Shown here: positions 30,633 through 40,900 of the stretch, one piece after another
How the letters are laid out: every line of letters begins with the position of its first letter
Position numbering within the stretch: the stretch's first letter is position 1
Assembly (NCBI GenBank): GCA_033182465.1
Contig: CP137320.1
Span: 62,001 to 126,000 of the forward strand
Source of the DNA: Sanghuangporus weigelae
Lineage: Eukaryota > Basidiomycota > Agaricomycetes > Hymenochaetales > Hymenochaetaceae
Reading direction: 5' to 3'
DNA length: 64,000 nucleotides
The notes under the pieces: model-generated
Database searches by the model: none
What the model saw: only the letters and a program-made list of their open reading frames with translations
Told to the model about the DNA's origin: nothing
Made by a program: the position numbers and the translations under genes

Positions 30633-32429
30633 CGTCAAATTCCAGCAATCCAAGTGAAATTCAACCGAGGGAACACCGAATTCGAAAGCCCTCAGCATAT
30701 GTTCGACATGTAATGGCCAGAGCTGGAATCGATAGCATGCTCCCCAGAGCTATGAGGACGAATGCTGCAGTGATTGCTGCAGATGTGATAGATGAGTGGG
30801 TGGATGATTATAATGAAGAATATGCACTCACCACTGTAATGGACCATGAGGATCCATTGGAACCAAGGACTATCGAGGAGGCAAGGAGCCTCCCTGAATG
30901 GCCAATGTGGGAATGGGCGATTGAAGAACAAATAAAGGCATTAGAGAATGCCGGGACATGGGAGATCGGACATGCACCTAAAGGAGCCAACATTGTGGGC
31001 TCCAGATGGGTTTTCAAGGTGAAGAAGGACGCTGGAGGGAAGCCTATATGCTATAAAGCGAGGCTGGTTGCACAAGGATTCAGTCAAATTCCAGAAGTCG
31101 ATTTCTTTGAAACATATGCACCTGTTGCGAAACTTTCCACCATCCGAACAATTCTCGCAATAGCCGCCAAAACAAATATGGAATTAGCACAAGTGGACGT
31201 CAAAAGTGCTTACCTGAATGGCCAATTTGATGAGGGAGAAAAGATTCTCATGAGGCCACCGCCAGGTTTCAAATGAGGAGGAACCGAGGTGTACGTACTA
31301 AAGAAACCAATTTACAGCTTAAAGCAGTCTGGCCGTAAATGGTACCAGAAAGTCATGTGGATTTTCATCGATCAACTGGGTTTCAAATGCTTGGATCTAG
31401 ACCTCGGGGCCTTTTACCACCAGGATGGAGATAATCTTATCGTAATTGTTATTCACATGGATGACTTTACGATCACCACTGATCGACGTAGTCAAATCCT
31501 CGATTTCAAAACGCGCCTTCGTAAATTTGTAGACATTTCTGATCTTGGCGAACTCCACTGGCTATTAGGCATCAAAATCACTCGAGATCATGAACTGGGC
31601 ACTATTGGGCTCTCCCAATCAAGTTATATTGGATCTATTTTGCGTCGATTCAATTTGAAAACCATTCGACCTGTCTCCTCACCTATGGATCCAAATGTTT
31701 GCCTCAGTTCTGCTCAATCTGCGGTCACTTCAGAAGAACTTGGTCTAATGAGAGACGCCCCATATTGCAAGATGGTTGGCTCTCTCATGTATGCTGCTCT
31801 GGCTACCAGGCCAGATATTGCCTTTGCCGTCACTCTGCTCTCAAAATTCTCGATTAATCCTGGTCTTTCGCATCTCAATGCACTTTGACGCGTCTTTGCA
31901 TATTTGAAAGGAACTGTTAATCTCCAATTAACTTATGGGGGTGTTGATAACGTCGAATTCAAAGGATTTACGGATGCAGATGGAAGTATGCAAGAAGACC
32001 GTTGAGCAATTTCAGGAAATGCTTTTCTTATTAATGGCGGCGTGGTATCCTGGTACTCGAAAACTCAAGAGATCGTCTCGCTCTCTACCGTCGAATCGGA
32101 GTACATTGCAGCCGTTCACGCTGCAAAGGAAGCTATTTGGCTCAAGCAACTTATTTCACAAATCTTTTCGACCGTTAACAAACCAATCACACTCTATGCT
32201 GACAACAAAGGAGCCATAGATTTGGCCAAAACTCGCTAATTCTCCGCTTGAACGAAACACATGGACGTTCAATATCATTTCTTACATTGGGTATGCGAAA
32301 ATGGGACCATCAAACTTGTTTACTGTCCTACAGAGGACATGACGGCCGATATTCTTACAAAAGCACTTCCTTCCTTCAAAGTCAAACACTTCGCGAACGA
32401 ACTCAGACTCCATACAATTTGAGGGGGAG
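30633..32429 (+). pseudogene. copia reverse transcriptase and RNase H, with nonsense codons
   Basis: After removal of the solo LTR the frame joins as HQVKTSNSSNPSEIQPREHR. RT shows SRWVFKVKKDAGGKPICYKA, YAPVAKLSTIRTILAIAA and the catalytic VIHMDDFTIT (a variant of YVDD). RNase H follows with FTDADG, VSWYSKTQEIVSLSTVESEY and YADNKGAIDLAK. Stops: TGA at 31274, 31886 and 32003, TAA at 32237 and a further TGA nearby. The polypurine tract GAGGGGGAG (32421-32429) touches the 3' LTR. Confidence 0.88.
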
Positions 32430-32716
32430 TGTTGGAATCCAAATTGACAAAGTAGTCTTGATCTGGGAATATTCTTGGCATATGACCAAAAAAGTATTAT
32501 CTTCATTTTACAGTTGCGATTCGGCTTAATCATTTCATGTTTCCACTTTGTCTCTGTTACTCCTTGTGATGTATTTTATTCGTATTTGTGCCTCACGTTT
32601 GCATCATCAAAGAAATGTAGAAAGCCTATAAATATGTAGTTTATTCCCATGTATTTCTCTAGTTCTCGAATCTAATAGCTGTGTGCTCGAATACTTCGTT
32701 TGCTCCCTTGCTCACA
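32430..32716 (+). repeat. copia 3' LTR
   Basis: 287 bp, nearly identical to 8561-8847. Differences include TTGACA for TTGACG and CATATGACC for CATGTGACC. It is followed by the target repeat CATTT. Confidence 0.93.
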
Positions 32717-32721
32717 CATTT

Positions 32722-32894
32722 CTCTTCATCCTTGCTGGAGTTTAAAACAGATATTGAAACTATGAATTTAGCAACTTATATCATGCAAAACGGTCAAGAA
32801 TTGAATGCGATATGGTGATTTTTATATTTTGAGATGTTCTGTGTGACAAAAATCACAGAAGTCGCAAGTGACAATACATATGAAAAAGGCAGTA
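32722..32894 (-). repeat. right foldback arm, outer part
   Basis: Reverse complement of 7991-8166 with only scattered differences. It resumes after the copia element and is itself cut at TA (32893-32894) by the MITE. Confidence 0.85.
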
Positions 32895-33557
32895 CAGTCA
32901 TTTACCGGTCCTTTAAACAGTACCGTTCCTTTGAACACTCGAATTTTCTCCCTCAAGTCTTCTTCCTTTGTCACGAAAAAAATCACACAGATGAAGAGAA
33001 TATGTACCAATTATAATAACAAATTTCAGAAGATTTGAGCAAGGCGTTCAGTGTAGAGAAATTATGCACTGGCTAATTTGGTTGTATTTGGTTGAGTTTA
33101 ACTTGCAACAATTGCTCTTGAGCTTGTTCTGGGCCATTTACATAGAAGATAGCTGTGCATATCACTAAAGTATCGCCATCGGTGCGTCTGTGCAAAGTTT
33201 GAAGAGAAAACAGTTACTCTACGAATTAATGCAGGGGAAACACACAGAAAGTGTGACAGATGGGAGGAGGGATTTTTACATGCTAAGATGTTGTATTTTG
33301 CCGTACCGAGAACTAGCGCCGTGACGGCAAATTCTAATGTCACACGGTGTTCAAAGGAGTGGTTTTTGTGACATTCTTGCATCTTTTTTCTTTCACCAAT
33401 AATAATTTTTCCTGTACAATTTACAGCTTGAAAAAATTAGTAAATGTTGCCCTTGTTAAGGGCTATCAGAATATGTACTTGAAAGTTATAAATCTTCTGT
33501 GTGGTGAGCTGGGCGAGTGCATCTGTATTGGGTGTTCAAAGGACCGGTAAATGACTG
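32895..33557. mobile_element. 663-bp mariner-like MITE
   Basis: Terminal inverted repeats start CAGTCATTTACCGGTCCTTT at the left and end with its reverse complement at the right (first 20 bp perfect). A TA duplication lies at 32893-32894 and 33558-33559. CAGT ends and a TA target are hallmarks of the Tc1/mariner group. No transposase is present. The motif GTTCAAAGGA occurs again inside near 33349, so the interior may hold repeated terminal sequence. Confidence 0.85.
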
Positions 33558-33823
33558 TAACTCTTATTACATAAGCTATTCTCTCACTGACTACTTTCTT
33601 CTTAAGTTCTTTGCAATGCAATTGTCCCATCAACTCCTAGTCTTTGACCATACTGTATCATCCCAACTTCGAAGGTCCCAATGATTGTCTCTGACACAAA
33701 TAGACGCCTAGCAAGGCACACATCAATATGATTGACGTCCCTTGCTAATTTGCCTTTCTATGATCTCGGAGATGTCCGTTGCAAGTTTGTCGTGTTGGGC
33801 AACAAGAAGTACGCTTTTGACTA
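33558..33823. other. 265-bp flank between MITE and DNA transposon
   Basis: No gene. The first about 40 bp may be the decayed outer end of the second foldback element (CTCTCAC shared). A small hairpin with CTAGCAAGG and CCTTGCTA stems lies near 33709-33749. Confidence 0.4.
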
Positions 33824-36800
33824 TGGTGCAGAGCGGCACGTGCCATCGCCTCTGTGGGGACCGCATTTTTGAGTTTCCGGCCCGGAGAATTTTCCTTTTG
33901 TAATAGAAGTAACAAAGTTACTCGTTTTTCTGAGGTTTTTGATGGGCCATCAAATGTTTCAATTTTTTTGGGAAAAAAAAATAATGAAAAATTCGAATAA
34001 AATATAGGGGTAGCTGCTGCACGCACCCTCTTCTTCCTACTACATTCTGGTGGTTGAGGAAGTCCCAGTATGCCGCCAGGCAATGCCAAATCAAAGAAAG
34101 CAAGAAAGCAGTGGAGTGCCGGTTTCACGAAGCAGCCCGAGCCTCCGGAATCGGGCTCAGATTATGAAACGGAGATCAATTCGGGAGAAGAGGAAGAGTC
34201 GGGTTACGAAAGCGATCTGGCGGTTCTCATGGACTCAATAGCCGGCATCAGGAACCGGAAACGAAACACTGAACAGGCTAGCGCACCGGCTGTGAGTGAT
34301 TCTTGATGCTCAAATGAGTTTCATTGAAATAAATTGTATTGAATTGATTCTATTGTACTTATTGAATTACAGAAAAGACAAAAATGCATGAGAGGAGTTT
34401 ATACAAAGGATTCACGAACTACAAAATGGAGACGGGCTAAAGAACAAAGAAAAATGGCCAATAGTGTCAAAGAATGTAAGCCAATTGATTCGTATTTCAA
34501 GAAGGTATGTAAACAAAAAAAAATATGAATATTGATGTATCGACTTACAAGATCGACGTAAGAAAGAGCCAAATGATCCCAATTTGGAAAAATTTCCGAC
34601 TGTCGATCATAATCTAATCGAGATTAGCGAGATTGATAAAGATTGGGATGTAGAACTCACTCTTCTATTTCACGAAATCAACTTTCTACCTGATTCGCCC
34701 ATCTCCCAAGTAAGTATATTATTCATTTTATTTCAGCTCTGAAAAGGACACTTACCTTTTACTTGAAGTCTGACATCGAGGATGTCGAGACCGAAGATGA
34801 AGAGCCGGGGCCGGAATGCTTGCGAAACGACACGCATGGTAGGGACTTAGGGGCTGTAAGGGCCGAAGTGGAGGACATCGAGACGGATGAAGAGATATCT
34901 GAAGAAGACGAATCGGATACTGAACAAGGTGAGTTTTACTGATTCGAGCTTGATGGCTACTTACACTGATTTGACTTGCTCAGTTGAAGTAAATCCGGAG
35001 CTGCGAGCAGCGATCGAAGACGCTGTGCATCAAGGCTCCCATTTTCGCGAAGACAACGAAGAAGAAGAAACGAGCGACATACTCAAGATAGCCGAGCGAA
35101 ATTTGAAGATTTTACGCAAACTTCGGCCCACATCGTCCACATGGCGGACCTGTATGCACCTCACTGCAGTCGTCCGGTATGTAAAATTACTGGAAAAACT
35201 CAAAGAAAATCCGAGGTGCAAGCGTCCGGCCCAGAGTGCAAGTCACAAAATTGCAACTCAAATGGGCAAGGGGGCCTTTTTCGCGCGGCAAATACGATTC
35301 AACGTGAAGTATCTTGAGACTCACAAGACACTGCCCCCTTATAATCGCGGAAAGTATGGCCGGCACGCTTCTTGGTTGGACAACGAAGTTGTCCTTCAAC
35401 AAGTGAGTTTCTTTTTCGTCTCGATATCTCTCGTGAAGGCTTATTATCGGTTTGCTTTCTAGGTCAAGGTATACTTAGCGACACTTCAACCAGGCAAAGT
35501 CAAACCGAAAAAACTTCGTCATTTCTTTGTGAATGAAGTCCTTCCGAAACTCGACCCAAACGAGCGTCTGGGATCGAAGATCGCTCTGTCCACTGTCCGC
35601 TCGTGGCTACGCAAGCTCGGATACACGGTACACAACACCAAGAAGGGGGTATACATTGATGGCCATGAAAGACCGGACGTGGCGGAAGCTCGAACAAAGT
35701 TCCTCGAAAGGATGAAAGAATATCAAAAGTAAATTCTTCTTTTCTCATTTTGATTCACTGTATTACTGATAAGATATACGCAGATATATGTATATATACG
35801 ATGAGAAGACACTGGTACCGATGCCTCTGAACTTACCACCGGGAGTCAGGGAGCATATCCTCGTCACGCAAGACGAGTCAATTTTTCATGTAAACGATCA
35901 AGACCGCGAGCTCTGGCTGATGACAGGTCAGAGCATATTACGGCAGAAGGGGAACGGGCGCTCTATACACGTCTCGGACTTCTTGTGTGAGAAATCTCAC
36001 ACAGGAAGACTTTCGCTTTCACTCGAAGAACAGGAAGTCCACGCGAGCATTCCGCCCGACCAGCAACTCCCCGTTCGAGACGCCCGCGTTGTGATTTACC
36101 CAGGGAAGAACCACGATAAGTGGTGGGACTTGGATCAACTCGTGATACAATTGCGAAACGCTATCAAAATATTCGAGTACTTACATCCTCAAGCGGTTGG
36201 TGTTTTCGTATTTGATTGTTCTGCAGCTCACGAAGGCTTCGCGCCGGATGCTCTCAATGTAAGCAAAATGAATGTCGGTCCGGGAGGTTCCCAGCCGAAG
36301 TTACGAAGCACGACGGTTCCCTTGAATGGCCCAGCACCGAGGGACGGAGAACCGGATACTCGAGGTCAGCAGCAATCAATGGTATACCCAGAAGATCACC
36401 CAGACCCCAAGAAAGCCAGTAAACCGAAGGGAATGCTGGGTGTCTTACAGGAAAGACACCCATTATGGGAGAGAATCAAGGAGAAACATAACGGTAAGGC
36501 GCCGGTGGGGGTCTGTGCTGTGTGCAGGATGTCCCAAAAGAAGAAAGACGCGTTAGCCCGAATCGCACAGGCTGAAAGCGGCGGTATTGAAGATCTTGGG
36601 CAGGACGTTTACGACGAAGCCGAGACGCTCGCATACGAACCCACCTCCGAATGGTGCTGCGCGAAACGAATTCTTGCCTTGCAACAGGACTTTCTGGATG
36701 AAAAACCCCTCCTCCAAATGATTCTCGAAAGTCGGGGACATATCTGCGAGTTTCTTCCTAAGTTCCATTGTGAACTTAATGCCATAGAACTCTACTGGGG

Positions 36801-37855
36801 ATATGGAAAGTACAGTAAGTAATCAATTTCTTTTATTCAACTTTATGCAATACTTATCGACATTTTCTCTCTTTTCATTTCCTTTCAGGATATCGTGAGG
36901 CGAATGATGGCAAATTTTCTCAGGCAAAGGAGCTCGTCCCAGCCTGCCTGGACTCCTGCAGTACGGAGACGATCAGGCGCTTCTTTATGAAATGTTGGCG
37001 GTACATGGATTCTTACAGGTGAGTTTCGACTTGCCCCTCTTGTTTTCCGATTTAAAAACTTCCTTAGGAAAGGACTCGATTACCTTCAATCGTCTGTCGC
37101 GGTCAAAATGTTCAAGTCCCACCGCCGCATCCCTGAGGCCGAGGAAGTCCGCCAAGCTCTCCTCCGTTTTCACGGCGGTGTGCAAATCTTCGTCAAAACA
37201 CACACAGGTAAGACAATCACCCTTGAAGTCAAACCTTCGGACACGGTCAAGACGGTCAAGAATAAGATTCAAGACAAGGAAAAGTATGTTCTTTCCGTTT
37301 AATTCAGTCTCTTATTTTATCGCCGTTAGGATCCCACCGAGCCAGCAGCGCCTGACCTTTGCCGGAAAGCAACTCAAAGATAGGCTCCCCATTTCGGCAT
37401 ACAATATCCAGAAGAACTCAACGCTTCATCTTGGTAACACAGTTCTGCAATCTTGGTATGTTCTCTATGCTTTCTAAGGTCTCCATACTCACTGGAAATT
37501 AGAACGAGGATGTATGCATCCCATATTTTCTTGAGATTTTCTTGTGTAATATATGGAATGGTCCTGATAAGGCAGCGATCGACGTGATTGTATTAATAAG
37601 CTTCCCGGTTTGGATGATATTGATGGTATTACTAATAAACAAAATGATTTTTTATTTATTTAAATATTTGTTTCAATTTTTGCTGAGCAAATTTTTCAAC
37701 CTCAAGATAAAATTCTCCAAAAATGCAAGTTATATTCCTAAGACCTCTATCTATCCATATATACACTTTACAAGTCAATTAGAGGGATTGTGGCGGAGTA
37801 GTTACAGTCGCAAGTTGACGCGACTTGAGTTGTCGGTTTTAGCCGCTCTGCACCA
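33824..37855 (+). mobile_element. complete 4.0-kb DNA transposon, TA target site
   Basis: The 14-bp perfect terminal inverted repeat TGGTGCAGAGCGGC opens the element at 33824 and its reverse complement closes it at 37855. TA flanks both sides (33822-33823 and 37856-37857). It carries one multi-exon transposase gene in the middle. The TA duplication and the catalytic motif style place it near the IS630-Tc1-mariner superfamily. All visible features are intact, so it may be mobile. Its right end is 130 bp from the start codon of the VPS10 gene. Confidence 0.88.
34070..37477 (+). CDS. DDE transposase with C-terminal ubiquitin-like domain
   Basis: Ten exons (34070-34291, 34373-34504, 34563-34709, 34769-34928, 34984-35402, 35463-35728, 35784-36814, 36889-37018, 37068-37283, 37330-37477) join in phase to about 956 residues. 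The N-terminus is acidic and low-complexity. A helical DNA-binding-like part precedes the catalytic core. The core has VTQDES (Asp about 479), FVFDCSAAH (Asp about 593) and [14 protein letters not shown] (Glu about 784), which parallel the DES, DN and NPIE-W-K blocks of Tc1/mariner transposases. From about residue 873 the protein becomes ubiquitin-like: [52 protein letters not shown]. The usual LRLRGG end is absent in the read-through form and in the two alternative 3' splices I tried, so release or conjugation by Gly-Gly is not expected. The last exon end is uncertain. Confidence 0.88.
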
Positions 37856-37985
37856 TAGAAATGCCGGCGCGAAAATTATACTACGTGCCAGCGCTGATCG
37901 TGAATGCGTACATCAGGAGATGGAATCAACGATCTCGGTTTTAAAGCTGGCGCGCTACTGAGACGTCGCCTTTTACCACGACGAA

Positions 37986-40900
37986 ATGATCCCCCTTTTA
38001 CTCCTCCGCTGGGTGCTGCTTTGTTGGTGGTGGACACTGCCCAATGAAGTATTCGTTCAACAACCGCAAGTGACATTCGCGAAGTTCGCTCCTTTCCGAA
38101 GCTCCTTGCAGTTCTTCGCAAACTCTACTGTAATACACTTTCTTAACGTATACGAGTCCAACTTTGACCACACTCCAACAGAGCGCCGTGTATGTGGATA
38201 GCTGGACTAATGGCTCGATTTTCATCACGAACGATGAGGCCAGAACATGGCGTGAGGTAGACTTAGCTCGCAATATGCACAAAAAGGTCATCATGCATCC
38301 GTACAATAACCAATATGTATGTAGGACAATCAATGCAGGGAGACAAAAAAAACTAATTCATTGGCTCAGGCGTTTGTTGAAATGGGCGAGGGACCTTTTT
38401 ACATGACGTCCGACCAAGGCATGTCATGGGCATCATTTGAGTTGTCAGACTCGAAATCGTACATCGACAAGCCTTTCGCTTTTCATCCCGACTTACCTGA
38501 ACATGCCTTGATTGCCAGACAGCGGTGTGTTCCCTCGGAACGTCTTGGACAAATTTGCAATTCGGATTACTATGTCACCCGGGATGGGTTCACTTCTGAG
38601 CCATCGCTACTCCTTCGCAATGCCCGGTCCTGCCTCTTCGCTCGTTCCCTCGGGAGCACATCCAGTGAAGTCCATCAAGATCTTATTCTCTGCTTGGTCG
38701 GTGAATGGTCAGGCGATCTACCATTTTCACCTCGGCTTCTTGCCTCGAGTGACTTTTTCCAGACCGAAAAGTGCGTCATCGACTTCGGCCTAAGGAGGAA
38801 TTCATACCATGTTTCCAATCTCTCTTTTATCGGAAAATTTGCCGTTGCGGAATTGTACTCCGCCTCCCAAGAAGATCGCACCCGACTCAAGTTAATCAGT
38901 ACTGACCTGATTCATTGGGAACGAATCAGTTTCCCTGACTTGCAAGGACCGTATTCGTTTCTTTCTATTTTCCTTTCACGGACAGCAAACTAGGTGCTTT
39001 CGACAGCAACACGGGACACATTGGGACGCTATACGCAAGCGATAGTAATGGAAGTTCCTTTGTCGAGGGTCTCGATCATGTCCGCACTTCGAGAAGGTTC
39101 TTTAGCTTTGAATACGACAAGGTTGCTCGTGCTGGACATGCGATAATCGCAAAGGTGGGCACTAACTTTTCAGAATCGTGGGAGCCGAATAACGAGCATC
39201 ACATTCACAGTCGTATCTCTTTCGATGATGGTTTGCACATGATCTCTTGTTGATAGCCTGGACTTTCTGATGATGTTCACAGGCTCTACGTGGAAGCGCC
39301 TTACCCCTTCCTTTGAGGATGCGTCGAATTCTGTGTTACCCTGCGATCCTCGCGACGAAGAGTCGTGCTCATTGCATTTCCATCGACCGACACTAACAAA
39401 AGATGCCTTTCCATGGAATGAGGAGGATGCAAATTCCGGTTAGCTGGCTCTGGGTATTGTCATTAGAATTGGCTCGATCGGGCCATATTTAGCGCCTTAC
39501 GAAGACTGCAACACGTTTATCAGCACCGACGGCGGCCTTCACTGGAGATTTTTACTGAGCGGTCCTCACAGGATTGAGTTTGCCAATCACGGCAGCGTTA
39601 TAGTTCTTGTGAAGGACATGGATGATACGGACGAAATTCTTTATTCGATTGATTCTGGCCAATCATGGTAAGCCGATCCAGCAAACTCCTAGCCGCGATT
39701 GACACTTTGCCGTAGGAGAAGTCTTAGACTGGAACACAGGGTCTATCCTGTACAGCTTTCTGCCTCATCGGCTGAGGCTTCCGAGACTTTCCTCCTTATT
39801 GGCCGTATTGCTCACGAAGATAAATCCCTCACCCCTCAAGAACTACTTATCTTTTCCTTGGATTTCTCCGCACTGAGCAGACAGGCTTGCGATGATGATG
39901 ATCTTGAGAGATGGTACGCTGAAGATGGCGAGTCAAGCGGATGCATCCTTGGACATAAGGTGAGTCAATATGCACCCATATAAAGCTCTCAATCCATCCT
40001 GGATATAAAATCTTGTCTATATAGGAATGGTATTTGCAGAGAAAAATAGGTACTAACTGTTCAACTGGGCATAACTTCCGAGAGCATGAGATTAAGGGGA
40101 TTGAAGATGATTGTCCCTGCACGCAATCCGATTACGAGTGGTAAAGTACTCGTCCTTCTCAGCTGGTGGAGCTTTTCTCAACAGCTTTTTAGCGATTTTA
40201 ATTACGTCAGGCACGGAAAAGCATGCATTCCCGTTATTCCGGAGTCTATTCCGGAAGGTTCTTGCCATTCGAGTCAAGGAATGTACTGGGGTCCGTCCGG
40301 CTACAGATTAAAAGCGGGAAATTCTTGCGATAAACTGCGTGGTGTGGTCATGGACCAACCTGTTCAGAAAGACTGTAGCATGCCCCAACTACCAGAAGGC
40401 GAAATAGGGTTCATGACCGTCCAGTTTCCGAACGAAGTAGTGCAGATCGAATACCTTAGGGAATCAGAAGTAATTCCATATTGCTTTTCATTTTTGCTTT
40501 CGATTTACCAATTCCTATGTTCATTAGACCATTCTAACTCGCTTGCGCGATGGATCCGTATGGCAATCTCGCAATCAAGGTTATACCTGGGTTCAACTAT
40601 TTTCCGACGAGCGTTTCTTGACTCTGGTGACCCACAAATATTCACCACATCGCGCTTACCTCCTCACTCACACGAATAAATACTTCCACACAACAGACGC
40701 TGGACGCAGCTGGAACCGGCTCGCCGCCCCGGTTCCATCCAACACCTTCGGCGCGCCGATTCTTTCTTTCAATCCTTCCATTGAGTACCTGATTTGGGTT
40801 GGAGATGCCGGATGCGACGGATCACAATCCAGAGCAAACTGCCATACAGAGGCGTACTATGCTGTAAACCATGGCCGAAGCTGGGAGTTTGTTGAATCAT

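Larger units (their letters stand above)
8561..32716 (+). mobile_element. Ty1/copia retrotransposon, interrupted by two nested insertions
   Basis: LTRs 8561-8847 and 32430-32716 (287 bp each) start TGTTGGAATCC and end GCTCACA. They are flanked by CATTT at 8556-8560 and 32717-32721. Domain order is gag, zinc knuckle, protease, integrase, reverse transcriptase, RNase H, which defines copia rather than gypsy. Removing the chromovirus (9695-21984) and the solo-LTR block (24020-30627), with one TSD each, leaves about 5.25 kb, a normal copia size. The coding frame then runs straight through both repaired junctions. About ten nonsense codons make it inactive. The two LTRs differ at a handful of positions. 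Confidence 0.93.

Noticed and set aside
33098-33382. 94-codon minus-strand frame inside the MITE
   Set aside because: The element is 663 bp with mariner-like ends, and this frame shows no transposase motifs.
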